The notes: generated by a model from the sequence alone, not told the origin. A DNA stretch of 64,000 bases from [Phialemoniopsis] sp. UDSM-2020 (GCA_018873225.1 JAEILZ010000003.1:3100001-3164000); one strand, 5' to 3'; shown: positions 46,157 to 58,992, numbered from the stretch's first letter. Made by a program: numbers and translations.

Positions 46157-48918
46157 TGAGCTGTTGCCGGGGGAGAACGAGGAGGAAGCCACCGAGGGAC
46201 TTGTCAGGGCTGATGCCCTGACTGCCAACAAGCAAGCCTCTGTTGTGAGATCAGACCCGAGCTCGAAAGAACTTGAATGAGACCAGCGATGGCGTTGTCG
46301 GTGACTCCATCTCAACAACATGCTTAGTCCCTGAACTTATCTGCTTGCCCATGTTACTCCCGTTGACGATGGCTTATCCTGCTTAGAGAATGGTTTTAAT
46401 AGTGCAGAGCACCATATCGTGGTCTGCGATATAGCATCATGTCTCATGACATCGATATATAGTTGATGATGAAGCTATCAGGAAATGATCGTCAACTCTC
46501 GAGACCATTTTCAATAGCTTGCAAGTTTCCCGTGACTGAAAATGGTATTCGGCCTTGGTGTTGGGATGCTTGATACATTTTGAATTGCTAGAATCATTAC
46601 TTGATATCCGATGAAGAGCTCACGGCATGAGCAAAGTATATTACTACACCGATACAGTCTTTCATGGAAAATAGTCAAGTTAATTCGGCTTGCCTTCGAG
46701 AAAGACAACCATTCCAACACAGTACACCATCACAGTTCATGCAACACAATGAACTCAATATCCGTGTATCAAAGACACAATGACAGTTCCCGGCCCTTCA
46801 AAACACAGATACGGTATCGGACTAGACCACCCCTGGCTCCAAGGCTGGACTTCCGCGCGTGCGGAGGCCCGGAGCCGGATCCAATTTAAGTTAATGTGAT
46901 GTTTCTCAAGGCTGAGAATCTGCGAAGATGATATCGATTCTGCTACTTGACTTCAGATCTATCATGTGTCACCTCTGTCTATAATTATAAAGAGCTGCAA
47001 GGAACGCATCAGTACGATCAATCATTATATACACCAAACACTGTGAAAGTATACGAGTCTTATTGAACCTCTGGTGGTCAGTGTGTGAATTCACTTGAAC
47101 GGTTTACTACGAGGAAACTCCCTCGAGCTTGCTACCTTGACTGACTTGCCGAAGTATCGACACTCCTGGGCTTCCCTTTCCTATCTTTTTCTTTTCCCCT
47201 TTGAACCGTGTTGGATTGCCCGAGCTGCGGATCTAAGCGCGCCGCTCGTTTTAATTAGAGAGATATCGGGAGAGAGTCTTCACTTGACTTGTCCAAGTCT
47301 CACCCCGGAATTGCAGGCTGGTGACTTGTACGGTACTGTTGAAGTTCTGACGAAGCACGATGAGACAAGGAGCTTGACTGAGTATGGTCTTCTTTGATTC
47401 CAGTGACACTCGGGTTTGTGATTTCCACGTCCTTTCTTTGTGTATTCTTTTAGAGCATCCATTGCTCATCAAGTCCTTGCCTTCTATATTTCTCACAACT
47501 TCAAGGATACCATGACATCCAGAACTACGGAGGAGTTGGGACCGAGTCTCAGACCAGCACACTTCCCCGCGGTTGATAAATCAAACATTTCAGTCGTTCA
47601 TGGATTTCCTAATTGCAGGATCAACGGTTGGCTGTGAATTGCAGCGGGAACAATAGCTTGGAGGGAGAGGTCATGTCTTGAACATGCCGAAATCGGATGG
47701 ACCAGGCTTGGCATTCAAGTGGCGATGTATCTTACTTAAGTAAGCAAAAGAAGGTTCAATGCAGTTACCCAATCGATCAGTGTTATAATGCCTTTTTCTG
47801 TAGACGTGGCCTTGTATGTCAAGAATGCGTCAATGTGTGAATGGCGTCACGAGAAATGGGATGAATGGTGATACGTCGACCAAGGTTCGTGGGATCTATC
47901 AAGTGTACATAAGAAAGATCAGACCAGGCGGGACAAGCAGGGGCAGGATGGCGATCTGGGGTGTAACTCCTGGTAGCGGGACCAACCGCTCGTTTGTCTG
48001 ATTCAAATTGATGTTTCCCTTTCCCGGGACGCACCAAGCAAAACTTGAGCACCCAAAAATAGCGCCAGAAATGGGCAAGCTCCGGCCGGCCCCTGAGTGC
48101 TTCTGGAATACCAACGACCTAGACCAGCAGGGCTCTATCGTATCCATGGATCTCCTTAAGAAGCCATCAACCCTGCCTGGATGTCAATGTAAAGAATCTA
48201 TGCATTCTGAACTCATGACGATTCCTTTCCCCTTCAACTTGAAAATGCATGTGTACCTACTTTATTCGTGAACCAGTTTTGCAGTGCTCTTTACTAAAAA
48301 AGCAATAATACTACGAGTACGGCTGAAGCTAGGGCCCCTTTAGGTTCAGAGTGGAGACCTGATGCCAATCGATAGAGGGGGATCTGGCCCTGAGGACCCG
48401 CAACTGCACCCGTTTCTGGCGGCCCCTGGATTGCTGTGCTGGGAGCTGACCCGGCTGGCATGGATATTCTGGCGTGTTACCACCTGAACACGGTGGATCT
48501 TGATGCGTCCTGCCCGCGTCTCTACGAGCTAAAATATTGAGTGGCTCCAAAAAGGACAGGTCGTATCTTGGATTCGAGTTGGAGAGGGCATCCCTTTTCT
48601 CCCAGCTCCTTTGCTCGTGAGAACCACAACCCGTCCGCCTTGTCCATTCATCTCCCGGCCCCGTGTTCTCTTCGTATTCAGAGCTCGGGTCTTTTTTCTT
48701 CTCTCATATCCTTTCTACTCGACATCAATTCTGTTCGTCGCAAGCGGACAGTTGATGCTCGATCGGTCTTTGTGGGTTTGCTGATCCCAGGACCTCCGAC
48801 TACGCGGCCTTGGCCCTTTTTTCGACACTTTCATTAATTTTTCTACTTCACTATACCTCTCTACTTTTACCTCAACGATCGACCATCCCGTTCGTTCTAA
48901 TCAGCTGCCATCTCGACA
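46157..48918. other. Intergenic 2.8 kb: 3' end of membrane protein gene and PMT2 promoter/leader
   Basis: The first 124 bp may be the frameshifted tail of the preceding gene. The rest is A+T-richer, with only short ORFs and no recognised gene. The last 350 bp are pyrimidine-rich on the plus strand, like a fungal leader. Confidence 0.5.
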
Positions 48919-51336
48919 ATGGCTGCTGACAAGGCACCCGCCGCCTCGGGCGCCAACATCGATGGAGCCGATGCTCTCCGTCGACGCAATGTTGTAGCTT
49001 CGCAAGGCGCTGTCGCCCCTAGGACTGAGGTTGACGACCGCAAGAAGGTCCAGAAGCAGGAGCAGTCCTTCCTCCAGATCCTTGATGCTTGGGAGCCCCT
49101 CATTGCCTCTTTTCTCTTCACTGCCGTAGCCCTCTTCACCAGGCTGTGGAAGATTGGCCAGTCCAACATCGTCACGTAAGTATCTGCCTCGTTGCTCTTT
49201 CTCGAATGCGACTGCGCCTGGCTTGATAGCTAATAATACCGCCATGAATAGTTGGGACGAAGCTCACTTCGGCAAATTCGGATCGCACTATCTTCAGCAC
49301 ACGTACTACTTCGATGTTCATCCTCCCCTGGGCAAGCTTCTGGTTGGTCTTTCGGGTTACATCGCTGGCTACAATGGCTCTTTTGAATTCAAGTCCGGCG
49401 AGAAGTACCCCGAGGAGCTCGACTACACCACCATGCGTGCCTTCAACGCCCTCTTCGGCGTTGCCATGGTGCCAATGTCTTATTTCACTGCCCGAGCGCT
49501 CAACATGAGCCGCCCGGCCGTCTGGCTTATCACCCTGATGGTTCTCTGCGAGAACTCGTACACCACCATCAGCCGTACGTCTTATCTTGCCTGCTAATCT
49601 CACGCTAAAAGCTCTGAACTAACCCGTGTTTCCAGGGTTCATCCTTCTCGACTCTATGTTGCTGTGCGGTACCGTCTCCACCGTCCTTTGCTGGGCCAAG
49701 TTCCACCGCCTCCAGCACAAGAGCTTTGAGCCCGAGTGGTTCTTCTGGCTGTTCATGACCGGCTTGAGCATCGGCTGTGTTTCTAGTGTCAAGCTGGTGG
49801 GCCTATTCGTGACTGCCATGGTTGGTCTGTACACCGTCGAAGACCTCTGGAACAAGTTTGGCAACCTCAAGATGCCTCCTCTTGAGCTTGGTGCTCACGT
49901 TGTGTCTCGCGTCGTGGGGCTTATCGTTGTCCCTTTCCTGGTGTACCTCCTCAGCTTCGCCATCCACTTTGCTGTTCTCACCAAGACTGGCCCTGGTGAT
50001 GCCCAAATGAGCTCGCTCTTCCAGGCAAACCTTGAGGGAACCGAGGTCGGTAAGAACAGCCCGCTTGAGATCGCTTTTGGTTCCAGGGCCACCATCAAGA
50101 ACCAGGGCTATGGTGGAGGTCTTCTGCACAGTCACGTTCAGACCTACCCCGAAGGCTCCAACCAGCAGCAGATCACTTGCTACCACCACAAAGACGCCAA
50201 CAACGACTGGTTCTTCTACCCCAACCGCCGCGACCCCGACTACAACGCTGAGGACGAGCCTCGCTTCATCTCCGACGGCCAGACCATCCGCCTTATCCAC
50301 GCCCAGACTGGCCGCAACCTGCACTCTCACGAGATCGCTGCCCCTGTCACCAAGGCTGACCGTGAGGTTTCGTGCTACGGCAACCTGACCGTTGGAGATG
50401 ACAAGGACCACTGGAAGGTCGAGGTTGTCAGCGATGTCGCCTCTCGGGACCGCTCTCGCATCCGCACCCTGACTACCGCTTTCCGCCTGAAGCATGAGAC
50501 CATGGGCTGCTACCTGCGCGCCGGCAATGTCAACCTTCCCCAGTGGGGCTTCAAGCAGATTGAGACTACTTGCACCAAGGAGAACAACCCTCGCGACACC
50601 TACACCCACTGGAACGTCGAGGCTCACTGGAATGAGAAGCGTAAGTTAATTGCCCATCGGCCTGAATACGATATGTGCTGACCTCAATTTAGTTCCTGCC
50701 AGCGACCCCGGTGTTTACAAGTCTCCCTTCCTCCACGACTTCATTCACCTCAACGTTGCCATGATGACCAGCAACAATGCCCTGGTGCCCGACCCTGACA
50801 AGCAGGATGACCTTGCCTCGCAGTGGTGGCAGTGGCCCATTCTGAACGTTGGTCTGCGTATGTGCGGCTGGGACGACAGCATTGTCAAGTACTTCCTGCT
50901 TGGCAACCCCTTCGTCTACTGGGTCTCGACCGCCAGTCTTGGTGTCTTTGGCCTCCTCGTAGCTTGGTACACCATCCGATGGCAGCGCGGCTACAAGGAG
51001 CTCTCGCAGGCAGAGATTGACCACATCCACTACGCCGGAGTCTACCCCGTTATTGGATGGTTCCTCCACTACCTGCCCTTCGTTGTGATGGCTCGTGTCA
51101 CCTATGTGCACCACTACTACCCGGCTCTCTACTTTGCCATTCTGTGCCTTGGTTTCCTGGCCGACTGGACACTCCGGACCAAGGCCAAGGCCATCCAGTA
51201 CGCTGTCTATGGTGTCCTTTACACCATCATCATTGGCCTTTACATCTACTTCATCCCTATCTGCTGGGGTATGACCGGCCCGAACAGGCAATACAGCTAC
51301 ATGAAGTGGTTCGACACCTGGAGGATGTCGGACTAA
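48919..51336 (+). CDS. pmt2: Protein O-mannosyltransferase, PMT2 family
   Basis: Exons 48919-49175, 49252-49574, 49636-50640 and 50693-51336 encode 742 residues, the usual PMT length. The luminal catalytic motif [15 protein letters not shown] includes the Asp-Glu pair at about 88-89, and [11 protein letters not shown] follows. [11 protein letters not shown] and the PMT2-type [14 protein letters not shown] place it in the Pmt2 rather than the Pmt1 or Pmt4 branch; the position that is Trp in yeast Pmt2 is Leu here. A central MIR region (about 330-510; [31 protein letters not shown]) precedes the C-terminal membrane segments with [17 protein letters not shown]. The enzyme transfers mannose from dolichyl-phosphate-mannose to Ser/Thr in the ER lumen. 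Introns are 76, 61 and 52 bp. Confidence 0.94.
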
Positions 51337-51946
51337 GTCGAGCGAGCCCATCACGACAAACTACACGAACTCGACAAGACGAACGAAAAAAACTAAAGAA
51401 GATCTTAGATGATGACGGAGTAGAGTGAGCACCTCACGCAAAAGACAGGTGCAGATTTGGCCGGGCAGATGAAAGAAGACCATCTCCATTCTCTGCTTGT
51501 CATTTTTTGTTGCAATGTACGGATAGGTAGGGAGGCAGCATAAAGGACAACTGGACAGGAGTTCTGGCTATGGGACTTTGCTACGATACAGGGCGCGAAC
51601 TACCATAAAAAAGCTCTCAAAAGCAATTTGTTGCTTTTCACTAATACGAATGAAAACTGTTCTCTTTTGTAATGAACAACGCGGCTGCAAAGACAAACTG
51701 TGCTATGCTCTGATCCGTGATTATGCATTAAAAGTAGTATACAGCCGTAAGCTCGTGAGTGCTAATCAAGAAGCAGAGTCCCCTCTCAATCCATGATAAA
51801 GTTAACAGTCTCCTGGGTATGTCTATCAGCCGTGTATGCCAGGCGTCTCTTCGTCCATGTCCTTGGCTCCTTATGTCTGTCCGATGGTACATGAAACATC
51901 CGACTGGTGAGAGCTCAAGTCACACTCTCAAACTCCCATATACACA
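51337..51946. other. Convergent 3' regions of PMT2 and Rab gene
   Basis: A 610-bp spacer lies between convergent stop codons; no gene is seen. Confidence 0.5.
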
Positions 51947-52885
51947 TTAGCAGCAGCCACCATAGCCTGTCCTCTTGCTCGCGTCCGCCGATAGCTTGAC
52001 CTGCCGGGTGCCACCCGCGCTGGGACCTTTTACGCCGGATCTCCTGTCGTTCAGGTCGTACTTGCCGGCCTGGATATTCTGGTATATCCTCTCGGCGACG
52101 CGCATGAAAGCCATCTCGACGTTCTCGCCGCTCTTGGCGCTGGTCTCGACGTACTCGAGCACGCCGTTGCGCCGGGCCCAGTCCTCGGCCTCCTGGCGCG
52201 TAACCTCCCTCTGGTTCTTCTTCGTAGTGTTGGCGTCTGCAGCCCCGTCATTGCCTGGGGCAGCACTACTGTCGTCGCCGCCGTCGGCCTGCATCGTCAA
52301 GTCGGCCTTGTTGCCGACGAGGACGACGACGATGTCGGGCTCGGCGATCTGGCGCAGGTCGTTGAGCCAGTCGATGGCGTGCTGGAAGGTCTGGCGGCGG
52401 GTCAGGTCGAAGACGAGCAGGGCGCCCGAGGCGCCGCGGAAGTAGGACCGCGTCACCGACTTGTACGTCTCCTGGCCGGCCGTGTCCCAGAGGGAGAGCT
52501 TCATGTGCTTTTGCGGCTGGGGCGGGTCCTGCTGGGCCTTGGGGTTCCTGCGCGGGGCCGGCAGCCCGCCCGGCGCTGCTGCTGTCGTTGCTTGTTGGTC
52601 TTGTGACGTGGCACCTGACTGCGAGTCGTCTTTTTGTTGTGACTGTTGCTCTTGGTCGGGGAAGAGTGTGGAGGAGGGATCGGGGCGGGCGAGGGAGGAG
52701 CTGTGCGGCGGGCCGACGGGGACGATGCGGCTGCCGAACTCGACGCCGATGGTGACGTCGTGGTGGGCGACGAAGCGGCCCTCGCACAGGCGGATGGTCA
52801 GGCTGCTCTTGCCGCAGCCCGAGTCGCCGATGCAGACGAGCTTGGCGATGTAGTCCCACGAAGGGGAGGCGGCGTCGGAGGACAT
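51947..52885 (-). CDS. Rab4-like small GTPase with low-complexity insertions
   Basis: A single exon encodes 312 residues, about 100 more than a typical Rab. P-loop GDSGCGKSS (Lys26), switch I HDVTIGVEFGSRIV, WDTAGQE (about 133-139), GNKADL and ETSAK are all intact. The C-terminus YGGCC carries a double-cysteine geranylgeranylation motif. A Gln/Ser/Pro-rich insertion of about 70 residues lies between switch I and the WDTAGQE box (about 56-125), and a shorter acidic one follows GNKADL. Family features (SRSYFRGASGALLVFDLTRR variants, RIYQNIQAGKYDLNDRRSGV) suggest the Rab4/Rab2-like endocytic recycling group. The start MSSDAASPSWDY is chosen because the upstream in-frame extension is Pro/Ser-rich and not Rab-like. 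Confidence 0.88.
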   Translation of the reverse strand: MSSDAASPSWDYIAKLVCIGDSGCGKSSLTIRLCEGRFVAHHDVTIGVEFGSRIVPVGPPHSSSLARPDPSSTLFPDQEQQSQQKDDSQSGATSQDQQATTAAAPGGLPAPRRNPKAQQDPPQPQKHMKLSLWDTAGQETYKSVTRSYFRGASGALLVFDLTRRQTFQHAIDWLNDLRQIAEPDIVVVLVGNKADLTMQADGGDDSSAAPGNDGAADANTTKKNQREVTRQEAEDWARRNGVLEYVETSAKSGENVEMAFMRVAERIYQNIQAGKYDLNDRRSGVKGPSAGGTRQVKLSADASKRTGYGGCC

Positions 52886-54376
52886 GATGGGTGTAGGAAG
52901 GGAGCGGGGAGAGAGAGAGACGGTACGGGCGGTCCCGAGCACAGGTGAGGGCGAGGGGCCGGGACCGATCTCGGATGGATCGGAGGAGAGACTGGGTTGG
53001 TGAGGTGCTCCGGACTGGACTGATACGCCAGGTGTCTGTTTACTTTGGCTGCTTTTGGTCGTATGTATGCTTCGGGACGGTCTGTTGTTGGGGTCTTGTT
53101 TACACAGCTGGCTGCATGCAGGCAGGTAGACAGGAAGGGTAGCTTGTTTGGTAGAGTTGAGGTTAGTCTGGGGCGGATGTGGGCCTGGATGAACCCGGCC
53201 GTGTGGGCGCTGTCCACCTGAGGGGGACCTTCTCAAGGCACGGGTGATAATGCCAGTCTTGGTTCCAGGCAGTCCCGTCTGACCTGCTTTGGTGACTGGT
53301 AGCAGGTGATACGCTGAGAAGGTACTTTCTTGAAGGGCGCAGGCTTATTTTCAATGTCAGACTCTGAATGAATGAAGGGATATGCCACTATCTACCGTAT
53401 CTGAAAGGCACGTCCCTAGCTGGCGGAGGCTAGGAAGCCTGGAGCGGGTCGACCGTCTAATGCACTTGGATGGAGATTGTAGATTGCTCGATGGAATACC
53501 TATCTCAAGTCTAATACTTGAATTCGAAGTTTAAGTTTGCAATAAAGCTTCTTCAAACGAGCGAAACCTAAGGTTTTGCTTTGGACGAGCCGACAGCTAC
53601 TGTAATGCTCAGTGTAAGTCTGCTTGTTTGGATAGGGCCATTGCAGCGTGCTGCTCTGCCGTGTGCATGACCTCATTCATCACCAGCATGGCCCAAGCAC
53701 GCGAGCTTGAGAGACAAGCTTGAGCCCCTGCTCGTGGCCGCTTATCGCTCTTAATGCAGAGAGGAGTCTCGCTGCAGTGGAGCCAGCCTGGGAGGGTCGG
53801 TATGGGTTTTGGGGCTTGTGACTCGGTATGCCTGCGCTATGAGGTACCGGCAGTGCACCCGCCGTAAAGCCCGCAGCTGGGCACTAAATTCAGTATTCTC
53901 CAGGTACCTGCCCTGACTAGCGCGCTGTCGGCGATGAGCCATCCACCGCCTATCGTCCCTGCACCTCTCCCGCCTGCCTTGCCTGGCCGTCCTTCATGTT
54001 GCCTGACCAGCATCACCGACCTTTGTCACGTCCTCCCACCTCCCTCTCTGGACAGGCACCTCTTTTAGACTCGACATCTCGACCACTTCCCGTCGCTCTG
54101 TGTTCCTTCTATCGACCAAAAGGACAGACTCCGGATCCAAGGGTAGCACCGTCACAGCCCGGACGTCAAACACCCCCATCTCACCTCCGGACATTAGACT
54201 TTAACGCCCCGCATCCTCACCAGGCAGTCTTGCGAACGTCACCTCCAGGTTCCCGGCTCGACCTACGTTCATCCGCATTGCAACGGCCCTCCACTCTCCG
54301 TTTGGTACAGTTTTCAAATCCATATCGTTTCTGGGGGCCTGGGAACTCCGGCGCGGAGGCGGGCCCATGAAGTACG
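52886..54376. promoter_or_regulatory. Divergent intergenic region (Rab / PNS1-like), 1.5 kb
   Basis: No gene is recognised. The first 350 bp continue the Rab reading frame but probably form its leader. The last 400 bp before the transporter gene are C- and T-rich on the plus strand. Confidence 0.5.
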
Positions 54377-56735
54377 ATGTTTTCCGAGTGTAAGTCCTCC
54401 AGCCTCCGTCCTACCCGTTCTTGCTGCCCTGATGGCTGCGATATGTCATATTCTAAAGGATCGACATGCTGATGACTCCGTAGATGCTTCCAAATTCCTA
54501 GCACAGTCTCAGTCTAGACTGTCAAATTTCGGCCAGACCGACGACGCGGACAGCGCAAACCGACGACCGACGGACTGGCAGTCTCGTGGAACCAGGAATT
54601 ACGGCAGATCATTCCTATCGCGGGGGCTCGGAGCCGCCAATCCCTACCAGCAGAGCGGATCACGCTTTGGGAACCTAAACTTTGCGTCCCGCTACTCAAC
54701 ACAAGATGCACCGCTGTTCCACAGTACTCGCGGAGATATACAAGAGGCCGATGACGAGGACGAGCGCGATCGGGAGGCAGCCGACTTGTACGCCCTGCAG
54801 CAGTCACGGCGGGTATTCCCTACGCACAGGCTCGAGGAGAGCTCCGAGACGGAGGGCGAGGCCAGTCGTGGCTCACTAGGCGAGAGCCAAGAGCACGAAG
54901 GGAAAACATATGGTGACCGGCCTCGAGGACTCGGCATTCGGAGCAGCTGGAATGGAACGAGAAGCTTCTACCGCAGAGCTGCTGACCAGGAGCCCATGAC
55001 AGAGGAGGCCGAGGATCTCGTCCGGCAAAGCTCGCACGAGAGTTCCGAGGGCAAGGGCAAGATGGTCGATGTTGGTCTTGAATCGACGATAGGCGGAGAC
55101 GAAGATCCGCCCGCAGACCTGACCATGGAGACGCCCATCGACACGGACCCCCCGGCATTCCAAAAGTTCAAGTCTACTGGCGGCCCCTCGCGCTTCAACT
55201 TTCGGCGTGGTTCTGTAAATGATTCAGAAATGGGCCTATTGCAGCAGAGCACAGCGACTACTACCGTATTGCCTGCTACTGCGATGCCTTCGGACGGCGA
55301 GATCTTCAAGCATGACCCTTTCTTCGCCTACATTTACGTTATTGCAATGGCGTCGCTATTTGCAACGTTTGTCCTGGTGTTCCTACATACGTCAGCGACG
55401 AGCGGCAAAGGGCCCATTGGCGATACCATTTACACGACGCTGCGTTCGTCCTTTCATCTCCTCGCGGTTGATACGTTGGTAGCTATTGTCGTGTCCTTGG
55501 TTTGGCTTGCGGCATTGCGATCTTTCGTGAGGTACCTGGTCGGGCTGATCATTTTGGCGGTTCCGGTCATTCTGTTCTCGTTCTCACTATACCCGCTGAT
55601 CTCGAGTTATAAGGGGCCAAACGGCGGCTCCAATTTCCAGGATGAGGTGATGAGGTGGACGGCCATCATTCCTGGAGTATCAGCTATCGTATGGCTCTAT
55701 CTGGTCTATAAGGGGAGGTCGGCACTGAAGTCGTCGATCGAGATCCTGGAGTTTTCGAGTCGCATCCTCGCAGCCAACTCTGCTCTCGTACTGGTTGGCA
55801 TGGCTTGCCTGGCCCTCGTTGTGCTCTGGACTTGGGCGTGGCTGGCTATGTTTACTAGGGTGTTCTTGGGCGGTTATTTCTCGACTTCGCTGTCCAGATG
55901 GATCATCAGTGCGTCCAGCTGGTGGCTCGGGATCTACTTTGTCCTGATGTATCTCTGGACCCTGTCGGTCATCTCGGGCGTGCAACGAGGTACTACGGCC
56001 GCCACTGTGTCCCAGTGGTACTTTCATCGCAACGTGCAGCCGGCCCCGTCCTCTAGGGAAGTGGTCGCTGCCGCTCTCAATCACTCCATCACGACGATTT
56101 TTGGTTCCATCAGCCTTTCCACGCTGTTGGCACTGGTCATCCGGCTGCCCCTGTTGGTGCTACCCAGGAGGCTGGCGGGTCTCATCACCATGTTCTTCTA
56201 CTCGTTCGTTCCGACGCCCATCACAGCCCTGACGAATCCGCTCACTTTGACGTACGCCGCTATCCATTCTCAGGATTTGGCGACGTCGGCTAGGGGCCTG
56301 ACCCAGATGGACTTTTTGTCACCAGACACGCCGACCACGACTCTCACACCTAGAGCTTTTGGTAATGGGAGGCGTAATAGGGCACCCTTACTCCCTTACC
56401 GCCTCGCAAAGCTGCTGCTCCATGCGACGCGGTTCATCATGGCTACGGGATTGGGTTTCGCCGGCTGGGTCATCACGGCCCGACAGCTGCGCATCCCGGA
56501 TGGTATGGGCATTAGAGGGAGTGCATATGCATACGTGGTCGGTCTCATTGCCAGCTTTATCGGGTGGGGCGTACTGGGTGCCATGGAGGGTATCCTCAGC
56601 GGCATCGTAGACGCCGTAGTGATTTGCTATGGTAGTGAGACGCGCATGGCGGCTGGCGGCGGGGGATACTGCATGGAGGCAGCGTACCTCTTTGGAGATC
56701 GTCGGGAAGAGCGAGAACGCGAGCCTTACTACTGA
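54377..56735 (+). CDS. PNS1/choline transporter-like (SLC44) family membrane protein
   Basis: Exon 1 (54377-54389) codes MFSE plus one base; after a 94-bp intron (GTAAGT/TAG) exon 2 (54484-56735) continues YASKFLAQSQSRLSNFG, giving 754 residues. The first 300 residues are disordered and acidic/Ser-rich. About ten hydrophobic segments follow from residue 310 on (for example FAYIYVIAMASLFATFVLVF). The CTL/PNS1 signature lies in the C-terminal half: YLWTLSVISGVQRGTTAATV then SQWYFHRN. SLC44 proteins transport choline in animals; yeast Pns1 has no proven substrate, so transport specificity here is open. The longer in-frame ATG within the intron is rejected because the MFSEYASKF start is family-like. 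Confidence 0.87.
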
Positions 56736-57860
56736 GTGAGGTTGTCGCGGGCTTAAACAGGCTCAAGAGGTTGATCGCCCTGGATAGTGGGTAGCCCTGT
56801 AGTGATATGGAGCACCCTATTGTGGTGCAGACGCTGAATAGGATTCTGAATATGTTTCAATGGAGTATTTAACTTGACCATGCTCCATCAGACAGATCGT
56901 AGTCGAAACCCATGCCTTGATGGTCATCTTTGATATGATTTAAGCATAGATGTAAGTATAAGTGGAGGGGGTCATATTAGCTTGCTGTCACACTGGCTCG
57001 GTGTTAGTGAGATCCGCGCTTGATAGTCCATATGAATGGCACAAAGCTCCGCCAAGTTGCAGTGCCAATGCTCTCACGAAGGGCCATGAAATTTCTTGGC
57101 TTTGGAGCCAACGAGATCTAGATCCAAATCTGTTCACTGTGTCCGGCGTCTTCGGCCCTCGCACTTCTGATCTACGAGCTACCTACTTGCGACTATCAAT
57201 CACCCACACCCCCGCTGTAGAGAAAACGCAATCGAGTGAGGCGCAGTCGAGCTTGGAAGCTGAGCGGCAAGCAGCCGATGCATCGTCACCAGAATTTCGC
57301 CGCCACCGCTTGTCAATTTCGCCCCGTGTCCCGTGTCCGCGGGTTTCGCGATGGGGGGCCACTTGATGCCGATGCGCACTGCACGTACTTACTGCCTGTA
57401 TGAATGTGGTATGTCTATGAATGACGAAGCAAGCTCTTTGGCCGGTTCAGGAGGGAGGCCGCCTTGAGAAACCCGCTTCAGTAGTTGAAATAGCACACCT
57501 CTTGTGTAATTCATCCATCCTTAGCGCACCCACACCTTGCTAAGCATAGACGGCGCTGTCTCCAAAACCGCTATTGCCCCAGAACGTCCAACTTACCCCT
57601 CCTTTGACGGCTCTTGTCTCTTCCATTGCGCTCTCTCTCGTCTTGCCCCAGCGGAGGATACCTCATTGCAGGAAGAGCACAGGTTCCACGCCCCGCCTGC
57701 ATATTAAGTAACCACTGAACGCCACCCACGCATATCTACCTGCACGACCGACAGCACCACTCTTCCTCCGTTTCACATTTGTCCACATTCATACTATTCC
57801 TGCGAGAACATTTGACAATTTCAGAAGGGGAAACTTTCTTCAACGAACAACAGCACTCTG
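56736..57860. other. Intergenic 1.1 kb: PNS1-like 3' region and WW gene promoter
   Basis: A 134-codon ORF (plus, 56962-57366) has no domain and random composition. The last 300 bp are C/T-rich, leader-like. No gene is called. Confidence 0.5.
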
Positions 57861-58992
57861 ATGGCAGACTTTGAGGCTCCTTCGGGCCCACCCCCGCCCA
57901 AGGTCCCCGAGGGCTGGGTCGCCCGGTGGAACGACCAGTACAAGGAATGGTGAGTTCATGACCTTGTGTTATCTCGACGCCGAAGCTCCCCTTTGTCCCT
58001 GTCGCACAACTGCCACTCAAACCAGACCAGACAGCAAAAGAAACCCAATACTGATCCAGCCTCGCCTCTACTAGGTTCTACGTAAATACCTACACCAAGA
58101 AGTCGCAATGGGACAAGCCCACCGAGCCCGCGCGCCCACCCGGTGATGACGGCCCCGAGGGCCCGCCGCCAGGCTACACTCCCGGCTCCGGCCCCGCGCC
58201 CACCGACTCCAAGACCAACCCCTTCGACCACAAGGGCTCCTCGGGCGACGCCGGCTCCTCGCACGACTCCGAGGACGCCCGCCTCGCCCGCCAGCTCCAG
58301 GCCGAGGAGGACGCCCGCAACCGCGGCTCCCCCGGCGGCGCGGCCGCGAGCTACGCGGCCGGCGGCGGCGCAGGCGGCAGCAACAGCCCCTACCCGGACC
58401 AGCTGCCCCCGCGCGACGGCCAGCAGTCGCGCGGCCTGCTCGGCAAGCTGTTCGGCAGCGGCAAGAACAAGGTCTCGGGCGGCGGCCAGCACGGCGGATA
58501 CCCCGCGCAGCAGGGCGGCTACGGACCCCCGCAGGGCGGAGGCTACGGCGCGCCGCAGCAAGGCTACGGCCCTCCCCAGGGCTACGGGTACGGCCAGCCC
58601 TCGCCGCAGCCGGGTTATGGTGGCTACGGCCCCCCGCCCCCTCAGGGTTACGGCGGCTACGGCCCTCCTCCACCCGGCGGATACTACGGCGGCGGCGGAT
58701 ACCCGATGCAGCAGCAGCAGCAGTACGGGCGGCCGCAGAGAAGCGGCGGCGGTGGTATGGGCATGATGGGCGGCGCGGCGCTGGGTATCGGCGCGGGTGT
58801 CCTTGGCGGCGCGCTGATTGCGGACGCGGTGCACGACGGGCAGCAGGACGCCTACCAGGATGGTTACCGTAAGTTCTTTCCCCTCTGCCAAACCTCTGTT
58901 TGGTTGACGTGGGCGTTGTTGGCTGACTTGTATTTACAGAGGACGGTGCTGATGATGGTGGCGGTGGTGACTTTGGCGGTGGCGATTTCTAA
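57861..58992 (+). CDS. WW-domain protein with Gly/Tyr/Pro-rich repeats
   Basis: Exons 57861-57949, 58075-58868 and 58940-58992 encode 311 residues. A single WW domain occupies about 16-45 (PEGWVARWNDQYKEWFYVNT, with Trp19, Trp42 and Pro45); the first intron splits the Trp30 codon. A disordered middle contains an acidic patch and LLGKLFGSGKNK. The Gly/Tyr/Pro repeats (GYGPPQ, GYGGYGPPPP type) run about 165-240, followed by a poly-Gln stretch. A Gly/Ala-rich hydrophobic segment (MGGAALGIGAGVLGGALIAD) follows, and the protein ends with Gly/Asp residues. WW domains bind proline-rich ligands. Fungal proteins of this layout are common but uncharacterised to my knowledge. Confidence 0.9.

Noticed and set aside
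52886..53236. N-terminal extension of the Rab gene by an upstream in-frame ATG
   Set aside because: The extension is Pro/Ser/Thr-rich and unlike any Rab N-terminus; MSSDAASPSWDY at 52885 fits the family.
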